From Shewanella electrodiphila (lineage in GTDB: Bacteria; Pseudomonadota; Gammaproteobacteria; Enterobacterales; Shewanellaceae), in NCBI RefSeq assembly GCF_023283985.1, contig NZ_JAKIKU010000001.1, positions 434,001-498,000 of the forward strand: DNA of 64,000 nt. Direction: 5' to 3'. The position numbers and the translations under genes were made by a program. Positions 17,913 through 26,876 of this stretch are shown in pieces. Every line of letters starts with the position of its first letter. Positions within the stretch are counted from its first letter, which is position 1. The notes below the pieces were generated by a model, which saw nothing but the letters and a program-made list of their open reading frames with translations, did no database searches and was not told where the DNA came from.

Positions 17913-18731
17913 TTAAAATGTTTTTGCCATTTCTTCTGCTCGTTTTATGCAGTTCGTCATTGCTTGGTCAACTAACCCACGTAAATCGCCTTCTTCAAGC
18001 GTCTCAACTGCGCGAGCAGTCGTGCCACCTTTAGACATAACATTGGTGCGTAACTTCTCTAATGATAGCTGAGGGTTTTGCACGACCATTTGCGCAGCAC
18101 CTAATGCAGCTTGTTGAGCTAAAGCTCGAGCCGTTTGCTCATCAAGCCCTGTTTTAATGCCGTGTTGGATCATCGACTCAATAAACAAGAAAAAATATGC
18201 AGGTGAGCTGCCAGCTAACGCGATAACTTGATTAAGCTCATCTTCAGTTTTTACCCAAACAACTTCGCCACCGGTTTTCATTAGGGTTTCACAAATTTGT
18301 TTATGCTCAGCTGAGATTGAGTTGTCAGCAAATAATCCAGTCATGCCAACACCAATTTGGGTTGGTGTATTTGGCATAGTGCGAATAAGTTTAATTGGCT
18401 GCTTAAAGTAATCTTGATAACGAGCTGCAGGAATGCCTGCAGCGATAGTAACTAATAACTTATTGGATAAATCTAAATGACTTAGTTGCTCACACACCAT
18501 TTGCATTAACTGCGGTTTTACGCTGAGTACTATCACATCTGCATCATCCGCAGCTGCAACATTGTCGTGAGAAACTTGAATGCCAAAATCTGCTTTTAGC
18601 GCATCTAACTTGCCGACACTTGGGTTCGTTGCGTGAACTTTATCAGCAGGGTATCCGTTGGTCACTAATCCGCTAATGATAGCTCGCGGCATGTTGCCCG
18701 CACCGATAAAACATACTTTTGCTTGAGTCAT
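17913..18731 (-). CDS. proC: Pyrroline-5-carboxylate reductase
   Basis: Catalyses the last step of proline synthesis, NAD(P)H-dependent reduction of pyrroline-5-carboxylate. The 272-residue protein has the Rossmann loop CFIGAGNMPRAIISGLV at the N-terminus, VLSVKPQLM, RTMPNTPTQIGVGMTG and the C-terminal ProC signature (TNVMSKGGTTARAVETLE). It lies 73 bases before yggT and 229 bases after yggS, in the conserved yggS-proC-yggT order. Confidence 0.97.
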   Translation of the reverse strand: MTQAKVCFIGAGNMPRAIISGLVTNGYPADKVHATNPSVGKLDALKADFGIQVSHDNVAAADDADVIVLSVKPQLMQMVCEQLSHLDLSNKLLVTIAAGIPAARYQDYFKQPIKLIRTMPNTPTQIGVGMTGLFADNSISAEHKQICETLMKTGGEVVWVKTEDELNQVIALAGSSPAYFFLFIESMIQHGIKTGLDEQTARALAQQAALGAAQMVVQNPQLSLEKLRTNVMSKGGTTARAVETLEEGDLRGLVDQAMTNCIKRAEEMAKTF

Positions 18732-18907
18732 AAGGTTAAATCACTTTTAATTTTATGTACTCGTTGAGTACGTGTAGGAGTCTTATATTTGGGCTTTCAT
18801 GGCTCATTACAAGGCTGTCATTATAAATTATCCTTCATGAATAACAGCTTAAAAACATAGCCATCACTTGATAAAAGTGTGTACTTACATTTAAAGCTGA
18901 CTTTTTA

Positions 18908-18961
18908 ATTAGACGTTTCAAATCTATTAGTCGCTTCAAAACTATTAGTCACTTCAAAGCT
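18908..18961. repeat. 18-bp tandem repeat, three units
   Basis: Three adjacent 18-base units (18908, 18926, 18944) with consensus ATTAGTCNCTTCAAANCT; units 2 and 3 differ at two positions. The last unit ends on the first base of the yggS stop codon, so the array begins exactly where the gene ends. Confidence 0.75.
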
Positions 18962-19650
18962 TAAGCTCTTGACCCAAATATCGCTGTGCCAATTCTGACC
19001 ATGGTTGAACCGTGTTCAATAGCGATAGCTAAGTCGCTACTCATGCCCATCGAAAGTGTGTCTACACTAAGGTATTGTTGTTTAAGTTCAAGATATAAGT
19101 TTTCAAGTTGAGCAAATTCTTGCCTTTGCAAGTTTACATCTTCAGTTGCTGTTGGAATTGCCATTAAGCCGCGCAAGGTAAGATGAGGTAACTTATCAAT
19201 TATTTGTGCAAGATGATTAACCTCTTCAGAGCTAACGCCAGATTTACTGGCTTCATTACTGACATTAACTTGGATACACACTTGCAGTGGTAATTTGTCA
19301 TCAGGTCGTTGCTCATTAAGCCGTGTAGCAATTTTCTCACGACTCAAGGTATGCATCCAATCAAAGTGCTCAGCAATAATGCGTGACTTATTGGATTGCA
19401 GCGGGCCAATAAAATGCCATTCAATATCTGGGTGGCTTTGACTTAAGGCGATGACTTTTTCTTCGCCTTCTTGTACGTAGTTTTCGCCAAAGCATCGCTG
19501 ACCAGCCCCGTATGCCGCAATGATATCTTCAATGGGTTTAGTTTTACTTACCGCAAGAAGAGTGACTTCTTCACTGTTACGTGAACAATTTTGCGCCGCT
19601 TGAGCGATTTGGCTCTGGGCGATTGATATTCGGTCTGCTATTGTTGTCAT
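18961..19650 (-). CDS. yggS: PLP-binding homeostasis protein YggS
   Basis: A cytoplasmic pyridoxal-phosphate-binding protein (PLPBP/YggS family) that affects vitamin B6 and amino-acid balance, with no known catalytic activity. The 229-residue protein has the PLP lysine motif VTLLAVSKTKP (Lys near residue 37), RCFGENYVQE, EWHFIGPLQSNKSR and the C-terminal LSMGMSSDLAIAIEHGSTMVRIGTAIFG. It is divergent from pilT with about 35 bases between starts. Confidence 0.96.
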   Translation of the reverse strand: MTTIADRISIAQSQIAQAAQNCSRNSEEVTLLAVSKTKPIEDIIAAYGAGQRCFGENYVQEGEEKVIALSQSHPDIEWHFIGPLQSNKSRIIAEHFDWMHTLSREKIATRLNEQRPDDKLPLQVCIQVNVSNEASKSGVSSEEVNHLAQIIDKLPHLTLRGLMAIPTATEDVNLQRQEFAQLENLYLELKQQYLSVDTLSMGMSSDLAIAIEHGSTMVRIGTAIFGSRA

Positions 19651-19685
19651 ATTGTTTTTATTTGTTTAAATGGATGTCATTGACC

Positions 19686-20723
19686 ATGGAAATAACTGAG
19701 TTACTTGCCTTTAGTGTAAAGCACAATGCCTCGGATCTACACCTTTCAGCAGGCGTATCGCCAATGATCCGTGTAGATGGTGAAGTCAGAAAAATTAATT
19801 TACCTGCATTAGATCATCAAGCCGTGCACGGTTTAGTGTATGACATCATGAATGATAAACAACGTAAGGACTTTGAAGAACATTTAGAAATCGATTTCTC
19901 GTTTGAAGTCCCTAACCTTGCGCGTTTTCGTGTGAATGCATTTAACCAGTCTCGTGGTGCTGGTGCAGTGTTCCGTACCATTCCAAGTGAAATTTTATCA
20001 TTAGAGCAACTCGGTGCTCCAGAAATCTTTAAGAAAATATCAAGTTTCCCCCGTGGCCTTGTATTGGTAACAGGCCCTACTGGTTCAGGTAAGTCGACCA
20101 CGCTAGCGGCAATGGTCGATTATATTAACAATGAACGCCATGATCACATTTTGACCATTGAAGACCCAATAGAATTCGTACATCAAAACAAACAGTGTTT
20201 GGTTAACCAGCGTGAAGTCCATAAACACACTCATGGTTTTGATGCTGCTTTGCGTTCAGCACTTCGTGAAGATCCCGATGTTATTCTTGTGGGTGAGATG
20301 CGTGACCTTGAAACCATTCGATTAGCAATGACCGCAGCAGAAACCGGTCACTTAGTGTTTGGCACCTTGCATACCACCTCAGCGGCAAAAACCGTTGACC
20401 GTATTGTCGATGTATTCCCAGCGGGTGAGAAAGATATGGTACGAACCATGTTATCTGAATCACTTCAGGCAGTAATTTCACAAACTCTGATTAAGAAAGT
20501 GGGCGGTGGTCGAGTCGCTGCGCATGAAATTATGATGGGCACACCGGCTATTCGTAACTTGATCCGTGAAGATAAAGTCGCACAAATGTACTCAGCAATT
20601 CAAACGGGTATGTCACATGGCATGCAAACCCTTGAGCAGTGTTTACAAAATTTAGTGAATCGCGGTTTAATTACCCGTGATGATGCAATGTCTAAGAGCT
20701 CGAATAAACAAGCTAACTTTTAA
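19686..20723 (+). CDS. pilT: Type IV pilus retraction ATPase PilT
   Basis: A hexameric cytoplasmic ATPase that powers pilus retraction and twitching. The 345-residue protein starts MEITELLAFSVKHNASDLHLSAG. It has a Walker A GPTGSGKST at 130-138, an Asp box (ILTIEDPIEFVH), a Walker B (DPDVILVGEMRD), a His box (GHLVFGTLHTTSA) and the PilT-specific AIRNLIRE near the C-terminus. The frame is open further upstream to 19581, but that would overlap yggS; an ATG at 19674 is also possible. It is followed by pilU after 11 bases. Confidence 0.97.
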   Translation: MEITELLAFSVKHNASDLHLSAGVSPMIRVDGEVRKINLPALDHQAVHGLVYDIMNDKQRKDFEEHLEIDFSFEVPNLARFRVNAFNQSRGAGAVFRTIPSEILSLEQLGAPEIFKKISSFPRGLVLVTGPTGSGKSTTLAAMVDYINNERHDHILTIEDPIEFVHQNKQCLVNQREVHKHTHGFDAALRSALREDPDVILVGEMRDLETIRLAMTAAETGHLVFGTLHTTSAAKTVDRIVDVFPAGEKDMVRTMLSESLQAVISQTLIKKVGGGRVAAHEIMMGTPAIRNLIREDKVAQMYSAIQTGMSHGMQTLEQCLQNLVNRGLITRDDAMSKSSNKQANF

Positions 20724-20734
20724 GGGTTAATTGA

Positions 20735-21847
20735 ATGGATGTACGTCCTTTTTTAAAGGTCATGGTTGACCGAAAAGCCTCTGATTTATTTGTGACAGCG
20801 GGATTCCCGCCAAGTGCAAAAATTGATGGTGAGCTAAGACCGCTTTCTGAAACTAGTTTTAACCCAGAGCAGTCTTTGGATTTTGTTGAGTCTTTAATGA
20901 CTGATGTACAAAAACAAGAGTTTCATGACTCGCGTGAATGTAACTTTGCATTTGCAGCAAAAGATTTAGGTCGATTTCGTGTCAGTGCTTTTTGGCAACG
21001 TGAGTCTCCTGGCTGTGTTATGCGCCGCATTGAGACAAAAATACCTGAAGTTGATGATTTAAAGCTGCCACCAATCTTAAAAGACTTAGTCATGAGTAAA
21101 CGTGGCTTGATTATTATGGTTGGTGGTACAGGTACTGGTAAGTCAACTTCATTGGCATCATTAGTGGGTTATCGAAATGCTCATGCTCGTGGCCATATTT
21201 TGACCATTGAAGACCCTGTAGAATTTGTTCACGACCATAGAAAAAGTATTATTACTCAACGTGAAGTTGGTATTGATACTGATTCTTTTGACGCTGCACT
21301 TAAAAGCTCACTGCGTCAGGCGCCAGATGTTATTTTGATTGGTGAGATCCGAACTCAAGAAACCATGGAGTTTGCGCTGGCGTTTGCTGAGACAGGTCAC
21401 TTATGTATGGCAACCTTGCACGCCAACAATGCTAACCAAGCGTTAGATCGTATTATGCATTTAGTACCAGAAAGTAAGCATAATCAATTACTGTTTGATT
21501 TATCGCTTAATTTACGTGGCATTGTAGCTCAGCAGCTTGTGGCTAAGTCTGATGGTTCAGGGCGTCGTGCTGCAATTGAAGTTTTGATTAACACCCCTCG
21601 TATTGCAAGTTTGATTGCGAAAAATGAGCTGCATTTACTTAAAGAAACCATGAGTAAATCTCGTGAGCAAGGAATGCAAACCTTTGACCAAGCGTTGCTG
21701 GATTTATATTTAGAGAAAGAAATCAGCTATGCAGATGCATTGCACCATGCTGATTCTCCAAATGATTTACGCTTGATGATTAAACTGCAAACTAATGAAA
21801 CAAGTGGTTCAGGCTTGATGGATGGCGTGACTTTAGATTTAGGTTAA
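20735..21847 (+). CDS. pilU: Type IV pilus retraction accessory ATPase PilU
   Basis: A PilT paralogue that supports PilT-dependent retraction. The 370-residue protein has a Walker A GGTGTGKST, an Asp box ILTIEDPVEFVH, a Walker B APDVILIGEIR and a His box GHLCMATLHANNANQ. The PilU-type C-terminus lacks the PilT AIRNLIRE motif, having TPRIASLIAKNEL instead. It is cotranscribed with pilT and ends at a strong terminator. Confidence 0.96.
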   Translation: MDVRPFLKVMVDRKASDLFVTAGFPPSAKIDGELRPLSETSFNPEQSLDFVESLMTDVQKQEFHDSRECNFAFAAKDLGRFRVSAFWQRESPGCVMRRIETKIPEVDDLKLPPILKDLVMSKRGLIIMVGGTGTGKSTSLASLVGYRNAHARGHILTIEDPVEFVHDHRKSIITQREVGIDTDSFDAALKSSLRQAPDVILIGEIRTQETMEFALAFAETGHLCMATLHANNANQALDRIMHLVPESKHNQLLFDLSLNLRGIVAQQLVAKSDGSGRRAAIEVLINTPRIASLIAKNELHLLKETMSKSREQGMQTFDQALLDLYLEKEISYADALHHADSPNDLRLMIKLQTNETSGSGLMDGVTLDLG

Positions 21848-21913
21848 ATAGAGTCTTGAATAGAATTAGTCTTAATGAGATTAAATCTAAATAGTGAATA
21901 ACAGTATATAAAG

Positions 21914-21941
21914 ACCAAAGTGGCTTCACTTTGGTTTTTTT
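21914..21941 (+). terminator. Rho-independent terminator of pilTU
   Basis: ACCAAAGTG (21914-21922) / CACTTTGGT (21927-21935), 4-base loop, followed by a T-run. Confidence 0.9.
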
Positions 21942-21975
21942 ATGGCTGTAACTTATATAGCTTTGACATTACTGT

Positions 21976-22026
21976 CTAGAAGCGGCACTAGAAGCTGTGA
22001 CTAGAAGATATGGCTGGAAATATTGA
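21976..22026. repeat. Degenerate 12-13 bp tandem repeat, four units
   Basis: Units CTAGAAGCGGCA, CTAGAAGCTGTGA, CTAGAAGATATGG and CTGGAAATATTGA follow one another directly, 40 bases after the pilU terminator. No coding frame was seen; the gap from 21848 to 22170 otherwise holds only the terminator and the next gene's promoter. Confidence 0.55.
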
Positions 22027-22170
22027 AGTGATTATTTACACTATCGATGATCTGCTTTTATAAGAACAACGTATAATCGATTATATGATTATGATTCGCA
22101 AAGTGATTGCTTTGCACATATGAACTTAAGCCGATACCCAAATTATTGGATAACAATCAAAGGGAACATT

Positions 22171-22716
22171 ATGAAAAAGCTTCTATTAACCTCTAGCTTA
22201 CTTGCTTTAACGAGCTCTTTTTTAGCACCTAGCGTATTTGCAAATAGCTGTCCTGATTATCTAAATGTAGAAGCCAGAAAATTACATTCTGATGAAGTCG
22301 TTGACTTGTGTGAGGTGACTAACGGTAAACCGGTATTGATTGTTAACACAGCGAGTAATTGCGGCTTTACGCCTCAGTTTGAAGCGTTAGAAGCACTGCA
22401 TAAAGAATATGAAGATGACCTAGTGGTGATTGGTTTTCCATCTGATGATTTCTTTCAAGAAGAAGATGATGAAGCAAAAACTGCTGATGTTTGTTTCGTC
22501 AATTACGGCGTGACCTTTACTATGGTGTCAACATCAGCGGTTAGAGGAAGTTATGTTAACTCTGTATTCGCTTATTTGGGTGACAAGACAGCAGCACCTA
22601 AATGGAATTTTTACAAATACTTAGTCAGTGCAGATGGCGAAAGTGTGCAGCAATTCAACTCTCGAGTAAAACCGGATAGCGAAGAACTGAAAAAAGCGAT
22701 AGAGTCTGTGCTATAA
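22171..22716 (+). CDS. Periplasmic glutathione-peroxidase-like thiol peroxidase
   Basis: A 181-residue GPx-family protein with a signal peptide (cleavage after SVFA, residue 24). The peroxidatic cysteine is Cys64 (NTASNCGFTPQ) and a probable resolving cysteine is Cys108 (VCFVNYGVTF). The Trp-Asn pair is kept (KWNFYKYL, 145-146). The family Gln, in the motif NQF after GFP, is replaced by Asp93 (GFPSDDF). The C-terminus is also divergent. With two cysteines it probably works as a thioredoxin-type peroxidase in the periplasm; this is inference. The frame is open to 22120, but AAAGGGA before 22171 and the signal peptide decide the start. Confidence 0.82.
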   Translation: MKKLLLTSSLLALTSSFLAPSVFANSCPDYLNVEARKLHSDEVVDLCEVTNGKPVLIVNTASNCGFTPQFEALEALHKEYEDDLVVIGFPSDDFFQEEDDEAKTADVCFVNYGVTFTMVSTSAVRGSYVNSVFAYLGDKTAAPKWNFYKYLVSADGESVQQFNSRVKPDSEELKKAIESVL

Positions 22717-22926
22717 ATTTTGCATCGTGAATAAAACTAATTATTTACAATCTAGCTACTTTTTGAGCATTACAAGCCTTGCTCTTTAAATCAGTAATGA
22801 TGAGAGCGAGTTATAATAATATTAAATAGTAATACTCACTAATAATAAGTTTTGAGCATGCGACAGACTTTAGCATCTGAGTGAGTTTAATCGCTCACCC
22901 TGTGATGGAATTTTTCGGAGACAGTT

Positions 22927-23940
22927 TTGTATAAATTTTCTGGTTTAAGTAAAGAAGACGGCCACAAGTCACGCGGTAAAACTGGCGTGTTATTAATGAA
23001 TTTAGGCACACCTGATGAACCTACACCATCAGCGGTTAGAAGGTATTTAGCTGAGTTTTTAGCTGATCCTCGTGTTGTAGAAATCCCCAAGCTAGTTTGG
23101 ATGTGTATTCTACACGGTATTATTTTACGTGTTCGTCCTGCAAAATCTGCAGCTTTATACAAAGAAGTGTGGACTGAAGATGGTTCCCCTTTGATGGATA
23201 TCAGCCTTAAACAACAAGGTAAATTAGCAAAGTTATTTGCTGATAACGATGTTGATGCATCGGTACACTTATCAATGCGTTATGGTAATCCTTCAACGCC
23301 TTCTGTACTTCAAAAAATGCATAAAGATGGCATTGATAGAATCGTTGTCTTACCGCTTTATCCTCAATATGCCGCTCCTACAACAGCGTCAGCATTTGAC
23401 GCGATTGCAAAAGAGCTATGTAAGTGGCGCTATATTCCGGCACTGCACTTTATCAATACCTATCATGACGACCCAACCTTTGTTGATGCGCTAGCTGAAT
23501 CAATACAAACGGATTTTGACCAGAATGGTAAGCCTGAAAAACTTGTGTTGTCTTACCACGGCATGCCAGAACGTAATTTACATTTAGGCGATCCATATTA
23601 TTGTTTTTGTGTAAAAACAACTCGTTTAGTGGTTGAAAAACTAGGTTTAGATGAAAAAGAATATGTGATGACTTTCCAGTCGCGCTTTGGCAAAGCTAAA
23701 TGGTTGCAGCCATATACCGATGCGACAATGGAAGCATTACCAAAAGAAGGTGTGAATGACATTGCTGTCGTATGTCCAGCATTTAGCGCTGACTGCCTAG
23801 AAACACTTGAAGAGATTAAAGGTGAAAACCGAGAAGTGTTTGAACAAGCGGGTGGTAAGAAATTCCGTTATATCGAATGTTTAAATGATAATGATGCCCA
23901 CATCAATATGATGGCAAACTTGGTTAAGCCTTACCTTTAA
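22927..23940 (+). CDS. hemH: Ferrochelatase
   Basis: Inserts Fe(2+) into protoporphyrin IX, the last step of heme synthesis. The 337-residue protein has GVLLMNLGTPDEPTPSAVRRYLAEFL at the N-terminus, MRYGNPS, PLYPQYAAPTT, the active-site His in LSYHGMPERNLHLGDPYYC, FQSRFGKAKWLQPYT and CPAFSADCLETLEEI. The start is a TTG at 22927 with CGGAGA just upstream; the first ATG is inside the conserved core and would truncate the protein. Shewanella species often carry more than one hemH; this one stands alone. Confidence 0.95.
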   Translation: MYKFSGLSKEDGHKSRGKTGVLLMNLGTPDEPTPSAVRRYLAEFLADPRVVEIPKLVWMCILHGIILRVRPAKSAALYKEVWTEDGSPLMDISLKQQGKLAKLFADNDVDASVHLSMRYGNPSTPSVLQKMHKDGIDRIVVLPLYPQYAAPTTASAFDAIAKELCKWRYIPALHFINTYHDDPTFVDALAESIQTDFDQNGKPEKLVLSYHGMPERNLHLGDPYYCFCVKTTRLVVEKLGLDEKEYVMTFQSRFGKAKWLQPYTDATMEALPKEGVNDIAVVCPAFSADCLETLEEIKGENREVFEQAGGKKFRYIECLNDNDAHINMMANLVKPYL

Positions 23941-23964
23941 GTTTCTGAAGCTAAACATCTTAGC

Positions 23965-24050
23965 ACTTGAATTTAAAGGCTTGTATTTAAAGCTTTGTAT
24001 CTAAAAGATTGTATCTAAAGGTTTGTATCTTAATTCTAGTATCTTAAATT
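23965..24050. repeat. Degenerate 14-16 bp tandem repeat
   Basis: About six units related to CTTTGTATCTAAAGG (CTTGAATTTAAAGG, CTTGTATTTAAAG, CTTTGTATCTAAAAG, ATTGTATCTAAAGG, TTTGTATCTTAATTC, TAGTATCTTAAATT). They fill the space between the hemH stop and its terminator. Confidence 0.6.
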
Positions 24051-24077
24051 AAAAAAGGAGCCTAAGGCTCCTTTTTT
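24051..24077. terminator. Bidirectional terminator between hemH and ruvX
   Basis: AAAAAAGGAGCC (24051-24062) / GGCTCCTTTTTT (24066-24077), 3-base loop, T-runs on both strands, between convergent genes. Confidence 0.9.
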
Positions 24078-24102
24078 GTATTGAAATTTCTAGCTAAATT
24101 TT

Positions 24103-24528
24103 TTAATCGGCAAATTGATTTTCAAAGTAGCTCTCAATAATCAGTACAGCAGATACAGCATCCACTTGACCTTTTGTAAGCTTTTTGTAGCCGCCGAGCT
24201 CAAAAAGACGCGCTTTAGCATCAGTAGTAGTGAGCCTTTCATCCTGTGTCGCGACCTTTACTCCAAAGCGACCACTAACGCGGTTAGCAAACTTTTTCGC
24301 GCGCTGAGTCATCTCTTGCTCAGTGCCATCCATATTAAGCGGAAGGCCAACGACGACTAGATCAGGTTGCCATTCCTTAATGATTGCTTCAATGTCATCC
24401 CAGTTTGGAATGCCATCATTGGCTTTAATTGCAGAAACTGGCGCTGCGCTGGCTGTTACTTCTTGACCTACAGCCACTCCAATACTTTTAGTTCCAAAAT
24501 CAAACCCTAAAACGGTTTTTGATTGCAT
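24103..24528 (-). CDS. ruvX: Holliday junction resolvase-like protein RuvX (YqgF)
   Basis: A 141-residue RNase H-fold protein of the YqgF/RuvX family, which acts in 16S pre-rRNA 5'-end maturation and is related to RuvC-type resolvases. The N-terminal [15 protein letters not shown] gives the first catalytic Asp. [16 protein letters not shown] and [15 protein letters not shown] are family blocks, and the C-terminal [16 protein letters not shown] carries the last acidic residue. It is downstream of yqgE. Confidence 0.95.
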   Translation of the reverse strand: MQSKTVLGFDFGTKSIGVAVGQEVTASAAPVSAIKANDGIPNWDDIEAIIKEWQPDLVVVGLPLNMDGTEQEMTQRAKKFANRVSGRFGVKVATQDERLTTTDAKARLFELGGYKKLTKGQVDAVSAVLIIESYFENQFAD

Positions 24529-24657
24529 ATTTTTGCCTTTAAAAAAACCAGCTGATTAAAACCTAAATGACTGGCATAGAGAAATGTGGGATGCGAATGC
24601 ATTGCAAGTCGCTAAAAAATAAAATGAGCAAGTAATTAAAATAAGTAACTAAAATAA

Positions 24658-24705
24658 ATAACTAAATAACTAAATAACTAAATAACTAAATAACTAAATA
24701 ACTAA
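24658..24705. repeat. Perfect octamer array, ATAACTAA x6
   Basis: Six exact copies of ATAACTAA span 48 bases. Related degenerate copies (AGTAATTAAAATA, AGTAACTAAAATAA) extend the array leftwards to about 24630. It lies between yqgE (stop at 24729) and ruvX (start at 24528), both on the minus strand, so it is transcribed in the ruvX leader if the two are cotranscribed. Confidence 0.9.
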
Positions 24706-24728
24706 AGGTCAAACAACACTTTTAAACG

Positions 24729-25289
24729 TTATGAGTGGCCAACTTGGGAAGATATTTGCCAAATATCAAACCCTAACTTTTTCGTCGCCTCAGTCCATAG
24801 TTGTTCAACATCCTGACCGAAGAGTAACTCAGAAGTGGCAGGTATAGTTAACCAGGTATTATCAGCTAGTTCTTGTTCAAGTTGATCTTTACTCCAGCCT
24901 GAGTAGCCAAGGGCAACGACAAATTGTTTTGGTGACGCTTTGGTTCCTAATGAGTTAAGCACATCACGAGAAGTGGTTAACATACAAAAATCACTGATAG
25001 ACTCACTATTAACCCATTGCTCTTGTGGCGTGTGCAGCACAAAGCCTCTATCTGTATCAACAGGTCCACCGAGTAAAACGGGACCTTCGAGATCCAAACT
25101 TAATTCAGACTCATTGGTTAAGCCAATTTGATCCAGTAATTCATCAATAACAATGTTGGTAGGGCGGTTAATCATCACACCCATTGCGCCTTTATCGTTG
25201 TGCTCGCAAATATAGATAACAGAGCGTTCGAAGAAAGTATCTTCTAATGAGGGCATAGCAATTAATAGATGACCTTGTAAGCTATCCAT
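24729..25289 (-). CDS. yqgE: YqgE/AlgH family protein
   Basis: A 186-residue protein matching the YqgE/AlgH (DUF179) family: [60 protein letters not shown] and [16 protein letters not shown]. The function is uncertain. The gene keeps its conserved place beside ruvX. Confidence 0.95.
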   Translation of the reverse strand: MDSLQGHLLIAMPSLEDTFFERSVIYICEHNDKGAMGVMINRPTNIVIDELLDQIGLTNESELSLDLEGPVLLGGPVDTDRGFVLHTPQEQWVNSESISDFCMLTTSRDVLNSLGTKASPKQFVVALGYSGWSKDQLEQELADNTWLTIPATSELLFGQDVEQLWTEATKKLGFDIWQISSQVGHS

Positions 25290-25369
25290 AAAAAATCCTT
25301 GTGCTTATACGTAAGTTGGATGCTGTTCTAAGCAAGGTATACGTCCGATAAATCAATTGAGCTAAAATA

Positions 25370-25699
25370 TTAACCGCCAGCCAACTTGACGGTGTAGTTT
25401 TGCTTTTCTAATAACACTTTAATTTTGTCACGGTCATCCGTTTGAACTTCAATATCAAAATCTTTGACAGTGCCGCCACAACCACACTGTTTTTTGAGCT
25501 TTTGGGCTAAAGCCTTAAGTTCTTTTGGTGCCAACCCCAAACCTTTTATAACACTAACGCCTTTTCCTTTTCGGCCTTTACTGTCTTTATGGATCCTAAC
25601 AATACCATCACCTTCAGGGATAGAAGCCTCAACTTTGGGTTGTTCAATTTTACCGCCATCAGTTCTGTAAACTAAGGAAATATTTGGATCAATTCTCAT
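25370..25699 (-). CDS. SUI1/YciH-type translation initiation factor homologue
   Basis: A 109-residue protein with a C-terminal SUI1 domain: VRIHKDSKGRKGKGVSVIKGL, LKKQCGCGGTVKDFDIEVQTDD and IKVLLEKQNYTVKLAGG. Bacterial YciH proteins resemble eIF1 and may influence start-codon selection; the physiological role is not well defined. It is probably a single-gene transcript. Confidence 0.93.
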   Translation of the reverse strand: MRIDPNISLVYRTDGGKIEQPKVEASIPEGDGIVRIHKDSKGRKGKGVSVIKGLGLAPKELKALAQKLKKQCGCGGTVKDFDIEVQTDDRDKIKVLLEKQNYTVKLAGG

Positions 25700-25998
25700 A
25701 AAATAACAAAAGTAAGAAAGTGTTAGTAATAGTTTAGCAAACTAAATGATGCTGCTAAAGAGAACGGCTCAGTAACTTTGAAATGATTTAGGATAAGATA
25801 TATAAAACTCAATGAGTTGAGTTTATCTTCTGAGGTACTCGTATAAAGGTTTCTGTAAATAAACTGAACTAGACACATTTTGTTTATATAATCAGTTGAT
25901 GATTAAGGTTTACCTAGGTAAGCTAATTATTAATCAGAATATAATCATTAAATAGTAAATGAAAACAACTTGTTTGCTTGTTGCCATTTGGAGTTAAT

Positions 25999-26559
25999 AT
26001 GAAAAAGCTTTTCGTTGCTGCCGCCGTTTTAGCATTAAGTGCTTGTAGTACACTGAAGACCAGTAGTGACTATGATCCAGCCGTTTCATTTGAACAATAC
26101 AAAAGCTTTGCTTGGGTAGAAAAGAAAAATGAAGATAGCACCTACCATCTAGATGGTTTAATGGACCAACGAGTGAGAGAAGCCGTTAACTCACAGCTCA
26201 CCCAAAAAGGTTTGTCAAAAGTAGAAGTAGATCAAGCTGATTTACTGGTTAACTACCTGACCAAGGTCAATAAAAAGATTAATGTAGATACGTTTAATAC
26301 TAGTTACGGTTATTACCCATACTATGGCCGTCGTGGCTGGGGTGGTGCAGGTATGAACACTCAAACTACGGTTCGTGAGTACGAAGTAGGTACATTGATT
26401 GTAGATTTAGTTGATAAGAAAACCGGCAACCTTGTATGGCGTGGCAGTGTAGCTGACACTATTCGTGAACAAAACTCACCAGAAGAGCGAGTAGAAATCA
26501 TCAATCATGCGATTGGTGAAGTGATGATGAACTTCCCACCGAAGCCTGAAGTTAAATAA
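25999..26559 (+). CDS. DUF4136 lipoprotein
   Basis: A 186-residue predicted lipoprotein: MKKLFVAAAVLALSAC with the lipobox Cys at residue 16, followed by the DUF4136 opening SSDYDPAVSFEQYKSFAWVE. A glycine/tyrosine-rich stretch (YGYYPYYGRRGWGG) lies in the middle, and GTLIVDLVDKKTGNLVWRGSV is typical of the family. The function is unknown. GGAG 6 bases upstream supports the ATG at 25999 rather than the in-frame TTG at 25978. Confidence 0.9.
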   Translation: MKKLFVAAAVLALSACSTLKTSSDYDPAVSFEQYKSFAWVEKKNEDSTYHLDGLMDQRVREAVNSQLTQKGLSKVEVDQADLLVNYLTKVNKKINVDTFNTSYGYYPYYGRRGWGGAGMNTQTTVREYEVGTLIVDLVDKKTGNLVWRGSVADTIREQNSPEERVEIINHAIGEVMMNFPPKPEVK

Positions 26560-26649
26560 ATTTATTTTGATGCATCTCATTTTGGAAATGTTTGTAGTTT
26601 AAGTAGACTTGAAACTTGTTAAAAATGTTTCGTAAATGGTGCTGTAGTT

Positions 26650-26677
26650 AGCCAACTCGAAAAGAGTTGGCTTTTTT
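26650..26677 (+). terminator. Rho-independent terminator
   Basis: AGCCAACTC (26650-26658) / GAGTTGGCT (26664-26672), 5-base loop, then TTTTT. It serves the DUF4136 gene. Confidence 0.9.
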
Positions 26678-26876
26678 ATTGGAAAATTTTTTCTAATTTG
26701 TGAGTATTACATCAATTTTTATGATGCAAAGAGCATTAGAGATATTTTGTGTATTAAATCTCATCAATTGATAAGCATAAACGCTAAAAGCCATTTCTTT
26801 ACACTTTCACCTTTGCTAAAATCACGAGTCTGGTGATAAAGGAAGTCACCATTGGATTATAAAAGAGTAGCTAAAG

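Noticed and set aside
19581-19685. N-terminal extension of pilT
   Set aside because: It overlaps the divergent yggS coding sequence, and the extra residues do not match PilT. The family starts at the ATG at 19686.
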